Positions 51,081 to 59,621 are shown, counted from the first letter of the stretch. The stretch is 64,000 nt of DNA from JAJKIV01 sp036741775 (GCA_036741775.1 DAINRQ010000024.1:5104-69103), one strand, 5' to 3'. Program-made: numbers and translations. Notes: generated by a model not told the origin, from the letters alone.

Positions 51081-51930
51081 CAGACGACGTCCGGGCATGC
51101 GGTCGTTGCTGGTCGGCGCCATCGCGGTCGGTGCACTCGCCATCGCGTCTCCCGATGCCGAAGCGCAGGCGCGTCAGCCGGTGTCGCTTCGCATCGGGCC
51201 TCCGGTTGGCGAGACGCTCCGCATGCGGCTCGACCAGCGCGTGGAGATGACCGGCACGACGCGCATAGCCGAAGGCGATAGCACGGCAACCGTCGTCGCC
51301 ACGTTGCTCGTCATCTCGCGCGCGTTCGTCGAGCGGCGCGACCGCGACGCGACGATCGTGCTGGCCTCCACCGATTCCGTCGCGGCGTCGAGCAACGGGG
51401 CAGACTCGCTCTTCATTGCCACCGAGGCCATGCGTGCGCTGCAGGGCAAACGCGTGCGCCTGCGCATCGCTCCCGACGGCGCCACGGAAGTCGTTGGTGG
51501 CGCGTCCGGGGCCGAGCTGAACGCCGTGTTCTCGCAGATGCCGGCCACGCTTCCGAGCACGCCCATTCCGGTCGGCGCGACCTGGTCACGGGAGATGGTC
51601 GCGCCACTGGCGGGGACCGCGGCGATCGGGGGGGGCGGGAAGCTCCAGGTGCGGTTCCGGCTCGACTCACTGTCCGCGAACGGAGACTGGGCGCACGTCT
51701 CCCTGAACGGGGCGCTGACGCCACCCGGTCCCGCCGCGGACGGCGCAGGCACCCTCGTCATGTCCGGGACGATGACCGGCGGCCTGGTGATCGATCGCCG
51801 CCGGGGGTGGATCACCGAGGCACGAATGACCTACCTCGTGAGGTCGGTCATGACGCCCCCGGCCGGCAGCAACGCGGCGTCGCTCCGGTTCCGGATGAAG
51901 GTGACCCAGTGGATGCGCGCCGAGCGCTGA
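51061..51930 (+). CDS. Exported protein of unknown function inside the resection operon
   Basis: 289 residues with an N-terminal signal peptide (basic start, S-L-L-V-G-A-I-A-V-G-A-L-A-I-A, cleavage near A-E-A-Q). The mature part is beta-rich with no Cys: V-G-E-T-L-R-M-R-L-D-Q-R-V-E-M-T, then R-A-L-Q-G-K-R-V-R-L-R-I and G-G-L-V-I-D-R-R-R-G-W-I-T-E-A. This recalls DUF6263-type periplasmic proteins. Its start codon is inside the herA 3' end, so it is probably cotranslated. Why an envelope protein lies between herA and mre11 is not clear. ATG 51097 is an alternative start. Confidence 0.72.
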   Translation: MIRTASSRRRPGMRSLLVGAIAVGALAIASPDAEAQARQPVSLRIGPPVGETLRMRLDQRVEMTGTTRIAEGDSTATVVATLLVISRAFVERRDRDATIVLASTDSVAASSNGADSLFIATEAMRALQGKRVRLRIAPDGATEVVGGASGAELNAVFSQMPATLPSTPIPVGATWSREMVAPLAGTAAIGGGGKLQVRFRLDSLSANGDWAHVSLNGALTPPGPAADGAGTLVMSGTMTGGLVIDRRRGWITEARMTYLVRSVMTPPAGSNAASLRFRMKVTQWMRAER

Positions 51931-51973
51931 CAATCATGCGTCGCGCGCTGGTGTCGTAACCCGCGTCGGCACC

Positions 51974-51981
51974 TATATTTG
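51974..51981 (+). promoter_or_regulatory. Candidate TAnnTTTG -7 element upstream of mre11
   Basis: TATATTTG matches TAnnTTTG exactly and lies 66 bp before the mre11 ATG. It would give mre11-rad50 its own transcript besides read-through from herA. The -35 region (GTGTCG at 51951) is weak. Confidence 0.4.
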
Positions 51982-52047
51982 GGCTTACGCGTGCATGCCG
52001 CGGCCGCCCGCCGCTGGCCTCACGCGTCCGTCGACTGTTTCCGCAGC

Positions 52048-53241
52048 ATGCGCCTCGTCCACCTGTCCGACCTGCACCTCGGCTTCCGCCAGTATCAGCG
52101 CCAGACGCCCGCCGGGATCAATCAGCGGGAGGCTGACGTCGCGGCAGCGTTCAAGCGGGCCATCGACAAGGTGATCGAGCTGGCGCCGGACATGGTCGCG
52201 ATTGCCGGGGACATCTTCCACACCGTCCGGCCCACGAACCCGGCCATCCTGCACGCGTTCACGCAGTTCAGCCGCCTAACGCGCGAGCTGCCGAACACGA
52301 TCGTCGTAATGGTCGCCGGCAACCACGATACGCCGCGGGCGGTCGAGACGGGATGCATTCTCCGGCTCTTCTCCCCCCTCGGCATTCACGTGGTGCACGC
52401 CGAGGCGGAACGGCTCTCGTTTCCCGAGCGCGAGCTCTCGGTGCTCGCCGTGCCCGACGTCCCGGGCCCGCGTCCGGCGCTCGACCCGGACCCGAACACG
52501 CGCCATAACGTCCTCGTGATTCACGGGGAGGTCGAGGGCGTGTTGCCGGCGGCGGCCGTCGCCCAGGAGCGCACCACCCTCGAGATCACCCAGGCCGAGC
52601 TCGGCGCCCCGCGCTGGAGCTACGTCGCGCTCGGGCACTACCACGTGTTCCGCGAGATCGCGCCTAACGCGTACTACTCGGGGTCCATCGAGTACACGAG
52701 CGCGAACGTGTGGGGCGAGCTCGCCGAGGAGCGCGGGGCGAAGCTGCCGGGCAAGGGAATGATCGAGTACGACCTCGAGACGCGGAAGCGGCGCTTTCAC
52801 TTTCTCCCCGCCAGCCGTCCGCTCGTGGATCTGCCCGTCATCTCCGCTCGAGGGATGTCGGCGACCGATCTCGACGCGGCCATCCTCGCGGGCACGCAAC
52901 GCGTCAGCGGCGGCATCGACGACAAGGTCGTCCGCCAGGTCGTCCGCGACGTCCCGCGCCACGTCGCCCGGGAGCTCGATCACAAGGCCCTCCGCGAGCT
53001 GAAGCGGCGGGCGCTCCACTACCAACTCGACACGCGGCGCCCCGAGATCATCCGGACGCAGGCGAGTGGCGGACCGGGACGACGCCCCTCGCTCGCCGAC
53101 ACCGTGCGCGATCACCTCCAGCGCCGCGTCATGCCCGGCGACATCGATCGCGATCGGCTCGTTGCCCTCGGCCTCGATTACCTCCGCGAAGCCGAGACGG
53201 TCGAGGCGACCGCGTCCGCCGCGGCTGGAGCGGCAGAGTAG
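52048..53241 (+). CDS. sbcD: Mre11/SbcD-type DNA repair nuclease
   Basis: 397 residues with all phosphodiesterase motifs: S-D-L-H-L-G (Asp8, His10), A-G-D-I-F-H (Asp55), A-G-N-H-D (Asn92, His93, Asp94), V-I-H-G-E (His159) and L-G-H-Y-H (196-199). These bind two Mn ions. The C-terminal part (about 290-390) should contact Rad50. It forms the ATP-controlled end-processing complex with the product of the next gene, which starts 1 bp after its stop. The ATG at 52048 is the natural family start. Its context with NurA and HerA favours the archaeal Mre11 name as much as SbcD. Confidence 0.95.
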   Translation: MRLVHLSDLHLGFRQYQRQTPAGINQREADVAAAFKRAIDKVIELAPDMVAIAGDIFHTVRPTNPAILHAFTQFSRLTRELPNTIVVMVAGNHDTPRAVETGCILRLFSPLGIHVVHAEAERLSFPERELSVLAVPDVPGPRPALDPDPNTRHNVLVIHGEVEGVLPAAAVAQERTTLEITQAELGAPRWSYVALGHYHVFREIAPNAYYSGSIEYTSANVWGELAEERGAKLPGKGMIEYDLETRKRRFHFLPASRPLVDLPVISARGMSATDLDAAILAGTQRVSGGIDDKVVRQVVRDVPRHVARELDHKALRELKRRALHYQLDTRRPEIIRTQASGGPGRRPSLADTVRDHLQRRVMPGDIDRDRLVALGLDYLREAETVEATASAAAGAAE

Positions 53242-53242
53242 C

Positions 53243-55720
53243 GTGAGGCTGCACCGGCTCCACCTCCAGAACTTCCGCCAGCACGCGGATTCCGTCGTCA
53301 ACTTCGACCTGGGGCTCACCGGCATCATCGGCGCGAACGGGTCGGGGAAAACGACGATCCTCGAGGCCATCGCCTGGGCGCTGTACGGCAACTCGGCCAC
53401 CCGCGGCACGCGCGACTCGATTCGGTTCATGCGCGCGCCGCCGCGGTCGCCGGTGAAGGTGGAGCTCGACTTCGACCTCGCCGGGCACCGCTACCGCATT
53501 ACCCGGGGCCTCACGAACGCCGAGATCTTCCTCGACGGCGCGTCGGCGCCGATCGCGAACACCATCACGGGTGTGAACGAGCTGTTGCAGCGCCGGCTCG
53601 GGATGTCGCGGTCGGAGTTCTTCAACACCTACTTCACCGGACAGAAGGAACTGAACGTGATGGCGGCCATGGGGCCGTCGGAGCGGGCACAGTTCCTCTC
53701 TCGCGTCCTTGGCTACGAGAAGCTGCGCACCGCGCAGCAACTCGTCCGCGAGCGGCGCCGCCTCATCGCGGCCGAAGCCGCGGGGCTTCGCTCCGGGATG
53801 CCCGACCCCGACGCGGTGGCGCGACTGCTCGCAGACGCGGAACACCGGCTCGCCACGGCGCGCCAGGCCGCCGCGACGGCCGAAGCCGCACGGCGTGAGC
53901 GTGAAGCGGTGCTCGCGGACCTCACGCCGCGGTGGGATCGCGCGCAACAGCAGCGCGACAGCCTGCAGGAGCTGCTCTCCGAGCTGCGGGTGGCCGAGAC
54001 CGAGGAGACCGCGCTGAGCCGCGATGCCGAGCGCGTTAGGCGCGAGCTGACGAGCGTGGCGGCGGCGCGGACCGAGCTCGAGACGCTCGCCGTCGAGCTC
54101 CAGCCGCTCAGCCAGCTGGGCGAGGAATTCCAGCGCTACGAGCGACTCGCGCGTGAGGAAGGGCGCCGCCAGACGCTCGCGGAGACGGAGCGAGCGCTCG
54201 TCGAGGAGCTCACACGACTTCGGGAACGGCGCGCGCGCGTCTTCAACGCGCCGATCATGGAAGAGGAAGCCACGATCGCGCTCGAAGCGAAGCGCAAGGA
54301 GCTCGAGGAAAGTCTGGGCCGACTCGAGGCGCGCCGTACGGAATGGGTGCGAGACCGCCAGGAGGCCGAAACCAAGCGCGATGCGCTGCGCCGCCAGTAC
54401 GCGGAGCTCAAGACCCAGCGCGATCGCATCGTCGACCTCGGCGAGGAAGGCGCGTGTCCGGTCTGCACGCGCCCGCTCGACCAGCACTACCGCGGCGTGC
54501 TCGAGCACTTCGACGAGCAGCTGGAGACGATCGCGGTCGACGGGCGGTTCTACAACACGCGCCTCGAGCAGCTCGAGGAGATGCCTGACGAGGTAAAGGA
54601 GCTCGACGCGGCGCGGCGCGCGCTCTCGACCGAGGTGGGAACGCTCGAGCGGCGGCTCGCGAAGGTGCAGGCGGCGGTGCAGGAGCTCTCGCAGCTCGGC
54701 AAGGAGATATCCATCAAGGAGCAACGGTACGAGGCCGTGCGGCGCGACCTGGCCGCGATCCCGTCCGGGTACGACGGGGCACGTCATACCGCGCTCCGCC
54801 GCGAGGTCGAGCGGCTCGCCCCGCTCAACGAACGCGCGACGCGTCTGAGCGCCGCGATCGATCGCGAGCCTCTCCTCGCCGCGGAGCAGCTGCGCGTCAC
54901 GGAGTCGTTAGGAGCGCTGACCGCGCGGCTGACGTCGTTGCGCGAACGCCGGAAGACGGTCGAGTTCTCGGAGTCCGAATACCTCACGCTTCGGGCGGCT
55001 TACGAGTCGGCGGCCGCCTCGGCCCGGGCCGCCGAGGTCGCGGCCGCGACCGCCGCGGCCGATGCCGTGGCCGCGCGGGCCGCTCTGGAGAGCGCCGAGC
55101 GGTCGCGCAAGGAGCTCGAGCGGGTGCAGGCGACGCTCGACAGGCTGCAGCGCGACCGGCGGCTGCACGATGAGCTCGACCGCGCCTACTCGGACCTCCG
55201 CACCGATCTCAACTTCCAGCTCCGGCCGGAACTCTCGGAGCTGGCGAGCTCGTTCCTGCAGGACCTGAGCGACAGCCGATACTCCGAGCTGGAGCTCGAC
55301 GACAACTACAACGTCATCGTGCTCGAGGATGGCGTGCCGAAGCCGGTGATCTCGGGGGGCGAAGAGGACATGGCCAACCTCGTGCTCCGTCTCGCGATCT
55401 CGCAGATGATCGCGGAGCGCGCGGGGCAGCAGTTCTCACTGCTCGTGCTCGACGAGGTGTTCGGCTCGCTCGACGAAACGCGTCGTCACAACGTGGTGGA
55501 GCTGCTGCGGCGGTTGCAGGACCGGTTCGAGCAGGTCATTCTCATCTCGCACATCGAGGGAGTGCGCGAAGGGCTGGACCACATCATCACCGTGCGCTAC
55601 GACGAGGAGACCGGCGCGTCGGTAGTGAGTGGAAGCGAGGAACCGACGCTCGATCTCGGCGATGCGGCGGCGGTGGAACCGGACGACGATGTCTACGAGC
55701 GTGTCGAAGCCACGGGCTGA
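53243..55720 (+). CDS. sbcC: Rad50/SbcC-type SMC-like ATPase with zinc hook
   Basis: 825 residues from the GTG at 53243. N-terminal L-H-L-Q-N-F-R-Q-H and Walker A G-A-N-G-S-G-K-T (30-37). Two long coiled-coil stretches flank the zinc hook C405-P-V-C408 (A-C-P-V-C-T-R-P-L). Near the C-terminus are the signature V-I-S-G-G-E-E-D-M-A-N-L and Walker B L-L-V-L-D-E-V-F-G-S-L-D (~732-743). At ~825 residues it is closer to archaeal Rad50 (~850-900) than to the ~1050-residue E. coli SbcC. It partners Mre11 from the gene just upstream. Confidence 0.95.
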   Translation: MRLHRLHLQNFRQHADSVVNFDLGLTGIIGANGSGKTTILEAIAWALYGNSATRGTRDSIRFMRAPPRSPVKVELDFDLAGHRYRITRGLTNAEIFLDGASAPIANTITGVNELLQRRLGMSRSEFFNTYFTGQKELNVMAAMGPSERAQFLSRVLGYEKLRTAQQLVRERRRLIAAEAAGLRSGMPDPDAVARLLADAEHRLATARQAAATAEAARREREAVLADLTPRWDRAQQQRDSLQELLSELRVAETEETALSRDAERVRRELTSVAAARTELETLAVELQPLSQLGEEFQRYERLAREEGRRQTLAETERALVEELTRLRERRARVFNAPIMEEEATIALEAKRKELEESLGRLEARRTEWVRDRQEAETKRDALRRQYAELKTQRDRIVDLGEEGACPVCTRPLDQHYRGVLEHFDEQLETIAVDGRFYNTRLEQLEEMPDEVKELDAARRALSTEVGTLERRLAKVQAAVQELSQLGKEISIKEQRYEAVRRDLAAIPSGYDGARHTALRREVERLAPLNERATRLSAAIDREPLLAAEQLRVTESLGALTARLTSLRERRKTVEFSESEYLTLRAAYESAAASARAAEVAAATAAADAVAARAALESAERSRKELERVQATLDRLQRDRRLHDELDRAYSDLRTDLNFQLRPELSELASSFLQDLSDSRYSELELDDNYNVIVLEDGVPKPVISGGEEDMANLVLRLAISQMIAERAGQQFSLLVLDEVFGSLDETRRHNVVELLRRLQDRFEQVILISHIEGVREGLDHIITVRYDEETGASVVSGSEEPTLDLGDAAAVEPDDDVYERVEATG

Positions 55721-55771
55721 GCCGCGCGGCCGGGCTGCCCCGGTCGGGTGATTCGTTAGGCAACGGAATTC

Positions 55772-56746
55772 ATGGCGACTGCGCGCGACTGGAAAACCGC
55801 CCGACACGCCGACGGCCCGCACCCGGTCCGTCAGGTGGACGTCGCCGCGATGAACCAGGTGTTCAGCGACGCGTTCACGGAGCGGTACCGCCGCGACGGC
55901 ATGGTGGGCGTTCGCGTGCCGTTCCTGAACCCGGTCATCTGGCGCTACGCGATCGAGGACGCCGGCACCGGCGCCATGGCGTGGCGTGGCGAGCGCGACG
56001 AGATCGTCGCGTTCAACATCGCCCATCGCTCCGGCGTCGAGGGGTGGATGGGCCCACTCGCCGTGCGTCCCGAGTGGCAGGGCGGCGGGTTGGGCAAGCA
56101 GATCGTGCGCGAGGGGATCCGCTGGCTCACGCAGCGCTCGGCGAAGGTGATCGGCCTCGAGACGATGCCCCGGACGATGGACAACATCGGCTTCTACTCC
56201 GGGCTCGGCTTCCTCCCCACGCGGCTCACGGTCACGCTGACGCTCGACGCGGCCAGCGGTGACGCCCCAGCGCAGCTGTTCGGGCGTCTCAACCCGCGGG
56301 ACAAGCAGGACGTCCTCGCCGAGTGCCTGGCGTTGACGCAAACGTTGATCCCGGGCTACGACTACTCGCGGGAGATCACGCTCACCGATTCGCTGTCGCT
56401 GGGCGACACGCTGCTGGTGCGCGAGTCGGGGCGGCTCGTGGCGTTCGCGTTATGCCACACGGCGCCACTGGTGGAAGGGCGCACGCGGGAGGAGCTGCGG
56501 GTGCTGAAGCTGGTGGTGGGCGACGTGTCGCGGTTCGAACCGTGCTGCCGGTCGCTCATGGATTACGCGAGGCGCAGCGGCACTCGGCGGGTGGCGTTCC
56601 GGGTGCAGGGCGAGTACACCGACGCGTACGCGCGGCTGGTGGCCATGGGGGCGCGAGTGCGGTGGACGGATCTGCGCATGACGCTCGCGGGGTATCCGGA
56701 ACCGAGGGCGGAGCGGGGGATCGTGCTGTCGAACTGGGAGATCTGA
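55772..56746 (+). CDS. GNAT-family N-acetyltransferase, probably two GNAT domains
   Basis: 324 residues. The first domain (about 18-165) has the acetyl-CoA loop P-L-A-V-R-P-E-W-Q-G-G-G-L-G-K-Q and N-I-G-F-Y-S-G-L-G-F. The second half (about 185-310) has a similar strand pattern (L-V-A-F-A-L-C-H-T, L-R-V-L-K-L-V-V-G-D) but no clear CoA loop and may be a degenerate GNAT domain. The substrate is unknown. It is co-directional with rad50, 51 bp downstream, with a CGTTAGG word in the gap. Confidence 0.85.
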   Translation: MATARDWKTARHADGPHPVRQVDVAAMNQVFSDAFTERYRRDGMVGVRVPFLNPVIWRYAIEDAGTGAMAWRGERDEIVAFNIAHRSGVEGWMGPLAVRPEWQGGGLGKQIVREGIRWLTQRSAKVIGLETMPRTMDNIGFYSGLGFLPTRLTVTLTLDAASGDAPAQLFGRLNPRDKQDVLAECLALTQTLIPGYDYSREITLTDSLSLGDTLLVRESGRLVAFALCHTAPLVEGRTREELRVLKLVVGDVSRFEPCCRSLMDYARRSGTRRVAFRVQGEYTDAYARLVAMGARVRWTDLRMTLAGYPEPRAERGIVLSNWEI

Positions 56747-56925
56747 AAAGGACGCTCAACCGCTGACTCGTCGCGGCTTGCGTTTCCCTCTGTTCCCACA
56801 TCGTGCCAATTCGAGATCACCCAGTATGCGATCGATCCGCGGGGCGACGCGCCGGCTGATCCGGCGCTACCGGCTCCGCGGCACGTGGGAGCTTGACCGA
56901 ACGCACCGGCTGATTCGAGCTCGCG

Positions 56926-57215
56926 TTAGCTGCCCGGCAATCTGACGGCGAGGATGTCCTTCTCACCGGAGGACCCGAGGCCGAACTCGGACTTCTTCCG
57001 GTAGACGATGGCGTTGGCCCCCATCGCCCCGCCTGGCGCCGGAGCTTGTCGACCAAGCCGCGCGAGGTGATGACCGGGCCGGCGTGCCTAGGTATCCCCC
57101 CACCTCGAACGGCTGCGGGAGGTCGTCGGCAGCGGCAAAACCCTGACGGAGTCCGTGCTGGCGATCCATCCGCTCGAGGTTGAGGATCCAGCAATCCACT
57201 ACGAGCGGAGGTGCT
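56926..57215 (-). pseudogene. Frameshifted remnant of a small protein gene
   Basis: On the minus strand three frames join into one sensible C-terminus: F-E-V-G-G-Y-L-G-T-P, then G-P-V-I-T-S-R-G-L-V-D-K-L-R-R-Q-A-G, then A-M-G-A-N-A-I-V-Y-R-K-K-S-E-F, ending D-I-L-A-V-R-L-P-G-S and TAA at 56926-56928. Each junction needs a one-base change, near 57075 and 57025 (the second in a GGGG run). The L-R-R-Q-A-G-A-M-G-A-N-A-I pattern is common in small YbjQ-like or lipoprotein families; the family is not certain. Confidence 0.55.
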
Positions 57216-57337
57216 GGCGACTCCGCCTGCACTGCGTTAGGCGGCGGGTACTCAGTGTCGGGGCGGTGCGACCAGTGGCGCATCGCGGAACGATGCACCG
57301 GGCGGGCGTTCGTCCTGAACGCGAATGTCGGCTCGAC

Positions 57338-57808
57338 CTAGCGCGGACCTAGCCAGACCGGTTCCCATCGCTCGGGGGCACTCAGAGCGCCCAGCGTCAC
57401 GCCCAGAACCGCGCCAGCAGCGGCGCCGCCGACCCCTAGGATGTAAGACGCAAACCCTGCGTCGGCCGAGCTGCCTCTCGCCCCTACTGCGGCGCCGATG
57501 CCCCCTCCGACAGCCGCCCCGATCAGTAAGCCGACAGCGCCCCGAACGAGCCGTCGGCGCCCGCGGCTTACCTCGAGCGCGGAGACCGACGCCAGGTGGA
57601 ACGTGTCGGCGGTCGCACCGGGCGCAGCACGTACGACGACCCGCGCGGAGTCGGCCGCGGCGACTATGCCGGTGGTCCACTCGACCCGTGGTGGGGCGGC
57701 CACGCGGACGCGGGCACCGACCGGCACGGGGGCGCCGGGGGGTTGCGCGCCGATCGCCGGCGCGGTCAGCACGAGCAACACGAGGAGCGTGAGGGCGGGG
57801 CGAGTCAT
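57338..57808 (-). CDS. Small exported glycine-zipper protein
   Basis: 156 residues from the ATG at 57808, which has AGGAG upstream. Signal peptide (L-T-L-L-V-L-L-V-L-T-A-P-A-I-G-A, cut before Q). The mature part is a beta-like domain with R-V-R-V-A-A-P-P, then a Gly/Ala-rich membrane-compatible segment V-G-L-L-I-G-A-A-V-G-G-G-I-G-A-A-V-G and a second (G-G-A-A-A-G-A-V-L-G-V). Glycine zippers of this type sit in or across membranes. Function is unknown. Confidence 0.7.
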   Translation of the reverse strand: MTRPALTLLVLLVLTAPAIGAQPPGAPVPVGARVRVAAPPRVEWTTGIVAAADSARVVVRAAPGATADTFHLASVSALEVSRGRRRLVRGAVGLLIGAAVGGGIGAAVGARGSSADAGFASYILGVGGAAAGAVLGVTLGALSAPERWEPVWLGPR

Positions 57809-57923
57809 ATACGGCTCCTGCTTGGCGGGGATGAACATGGGACGGCGGCCCTATATCCGGAACGCGCAGAGGCCGAGAACTTCGGCTCAAGAGCCGCGCG
57901 CCGGGTGAACCTGCGGGCGTGTA

Positions 57924-57954
57924 TTGACCAACGGCAGAGCCCGCCATATGTTTG
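57924..57954 (+). promoter_or_regulatory. Promoter: TTGACC, 17-bp spacer, TATGTTTG
   Basis: TTGACC (57924-57929) and TATGTT/TATGTTTG (57947-57954) are separated by 17 bp, fitting both sigma70 and the TAnnTTTG pattern. It points at the small gene starting at 57980, only 25 bp away. Confidence 0.55.
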
Positions 57955-57979
57955 CGGCCCCAACCTTCCGCAGGCCGTG

Positions 57980-58273
57980 ATGGTTCCCGAGCATCCGACG
58001 CCGCCAGACCCCGGTCCCGCCAACGTCGGCCGCGCCGTGGCCGACGCCCTCGTCACCGGCGGGTCGACCGCGGACCTCGAGCGCGTCGTGCGCGCCTACG
58101 TGCGCACGTTGAGGGACGCCGATGTCCCGCCCGAGCGGGCGTTGATGCGCGTGAAGGACGCGGTCGGCGTGTCCCGAGTGACGCCGCTGCCCGCGCGGGG
58201 GGCCCCGCCGTCCGATCACCTCGGCGACCGGGTCGTGGCGTGGTTCCTCGCGGAGTACTACCGGGCGGACTAG
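57980..58273 (+). CDS. Small hypothetical protein (97 aa)
   Basis: From ATG 57980 it encodes M-V-P-E-H-P-T-P-P-D-P-G-P-A-N, then a helical region (V-G-R-A-V-A-D-A-L-V-T, L-E-R-V-V-R-A-Y-V-R-T-L-R) and a helical end V-V-A-W-F-L-A-E-Y-Y-R-A-D. It has a promoter just upstream, which makes it more credible than its size suggests. No family is recognised. The stop touches a CGTTAGG word and the stop of the opposing frame. Confidence 0.55.
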   Translation: MVPEHPTPPDPGPANVGRAVADALVTGGSTADLERVVRAYVRTLRDADVPPERALMRVKDAVGVSRVTPLPARGAPPSDHLGDRVVAWFLAEYYRAD

Positions 58274-58554
58274 GCGTTAGGTTCGTCGGGTGAGTGCCAC
58301 GGCTGGAATGGGCTCGCCAGCGCCCGGCGGCGACGGAGAATCGCGATCCGTAGCGGCGCCAGGTTCAGCTCGTCGAACGACGCCCAGATCCGCCTCGTGA
58401 AGCGGTTCAACGCCCGCCGGTCCGTCCGCTCGACCATTCCGACCCACACCTGCACGAAGACGTCCGGCGCGGGCGACTTAGCGGCGTTAGGCGCCGGATC
58501 GGTCTCGCGCGGGAGGTCCGCGATCGTGGACTTCGGCGCGGCGCATAGGTGCAC
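58270..58554 (-). CDS. Doubtful small open reading frame (94 aa)
   Basis: Convergent with the small gene at 57980 and overlapping it by 4 bp at the stops. The product has a plausible middle (D-V-F-V-Q-V-W-V-G-M-V-E-R, W-A-S-F-D-E-L-N-L-A-P-L-R-I) but no known motif and no strong ribosome-binding site. It lies at the edge of a decayed stretch. Confidence 0.3.
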   Translation of the reverse strand: MHLCAAPKSTIADLPRETDPAPNAAKSPAPDVFVQVWVGMVERTDRRALNRFTRRIWASFDELNLAPLRIAILRRRRALASPFQPWHSPDEPNA

Positions 58555-58937
58555 GGTACTGCGGGCGCGGCGCGGAATAAACCCTTACCCACGCCAAATT
58601 AGTTCCGAAATCGCCAAGCTATCGACGTCACCGGCGTCCGCGCTCCGTCCGACTATATCGACCGTCGACCTAGGGTTACGCCTAGTGTCTCACGGCGTGG
58701 ACAGGCGAGCCAAACGCCGGCGAATAGACGCGGCGATTCCTAAGAATCGCTCAGGCGCTAGTAGGTCGCGAGCGGCCGCAGCCTAACGGGGCAAACACGC
58801 ACTCGCTACCCCACCCGCGGCCCTCACCGTGTTCGCACGGGCGAGACGGCAGCTCGCTTGTCGGGACTGGTGGATCTTCATCTGGCTCTGGGCCGGCTGC
58901 AACGCACCAATCGTCGGGTTAGCGCCGCAGCCCATGC
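58555..58937. other. Gene-free stretch, locally AT-richer
   Basis: No credible gene on either strand. The composition around 58570-58690 is less GC-rich than the neighbours (for example CCAAATTAGTTCCGAAATCG), and two CCTAACG words lie at 58782 and 58935. It may be old mobile or foreign DNA, but I see no ends or integrase. Confidence 0.4.
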
Positions 58938-59301
58938 CTAACGGCCCGAGACTTTCGCCAAGACGATGTTCGGATGCTCCTCGGCGATCTCTAGGCCCGC
59001 GCGGTCGCGCCGCCAGGGGCGTTGCGCCCTTGCTCCCATCCGCGCACCGTGTCATCGCTCACGTTCAGCGCGCGAGCGAACACGGGTTGTGAGACGCCCA
59101 GCCTTCGCCGGAGGCCGATGACTCGGTCCTTCGCGAAGTCGGGCGCTGGTACACCGGTGGCCCGCCGCGCCGTGAGTACACGGCCGACGCTGGTGTCGCC
59201 GCGCTCGTACGCAAGCGCTTCGGCGAGGCCCTCGATAATGCCGCGCTCGACGCGCCCGACCCGCTTCTCCCAGCAGCCTTCTTGCCAGTGACCTTCGACA
59301 T
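58938..59301 (-). pseudogene. Broken Xre/HTH antitoxin (NadS/HigA-like)
   Basis: Starting at ATG 59301 (M-S-K-V-T-G-K-K-A-A-G) the frame must shift once to reach K-R-V-G-R-V-E-R-G-I-I-E-G-L, D-F-A-K-D-R-V-I-G-L-R-R-R-L-G-V-S-Q and F-A-R-A-L-N-V-S-D-D-T-V-R-G-W-E-Q-G-R. It must shift again at about 58993 to finish L-E-I-A-E-E-H-P-N-I-V-L-A-K-V and TAG at 58938. The HTH itself (L-G-V-S-Q...V-R-G-W-E-Q-G) is typical of antitoxins paired with RelE/HigB-type toxins, and a toxin remnant lies upstream. Confidence 0.65.
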
Positions 59302-59360
59302 GGTTCGCCCCTCGGGCCCAGTGTGTGGACAGTGCTTCGCTCCGCAGTGCCGTCGCTCCG

Positions 59361-59610
59361 TTACGGCTCACGGTTGATCGCCTCGACCAGCACGCCGATC
59401 TGCCTTTTCCCGTCGTCCGACACGTCGTTCGCCTCGGCCTTGTCGTAGGCGAATAGCAGGTAGATACGCCCTTTGCGGTGCGGTGATAGTAGATCGCGCG
59501 CGCGCCCCCGCGACGGCCGCGTCCGTTCACGGCCACGCGCAGCTTGCGAACTTCGCCTGCCCCTTTGATAACCGGCCCCGCATCCGGGCTCGGCGAGCCG
59601 CACGGTGACC
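59361..59610 (-). pseudogene. Broken RelE/HigB-type toxin
   Basis: One frame reads P-D-A-G-P-V-I-K-G-A-G-E-V-R-K-L-R and G-R-G-R-R-G-G-A-R-A-I-Y-Y-H-R-T-A-K. It then needs one extra base in the GGG run near 59470 to continue G-R-I-Y-L-L-F-A-Y-D-K-A-E-A-N-D-V-S and end E-A-I-N-R-E-P, TAA. This is the RelE-like pattern 'PDAG.VI.G.GG.RK.R...GARVIYY......YLL..Y.K'. The N-terminus is missing, cut near the hairpin at 59622-59667. The antitoxin remnant lies 60 bp downstream, toxin first, as is normal for such pairs. Confidence 0.7.
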
Positions 59611-59621
59611 TTTGCCCGAGA

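Noticed and set aside
53129..54787. 552-codon minus-strand frame opposite rad50
   Set aside because: Antisense of a GC-rich coiled-coil gene commonly gives long open frames; rad50 motifs leave no doubt on the real strand.
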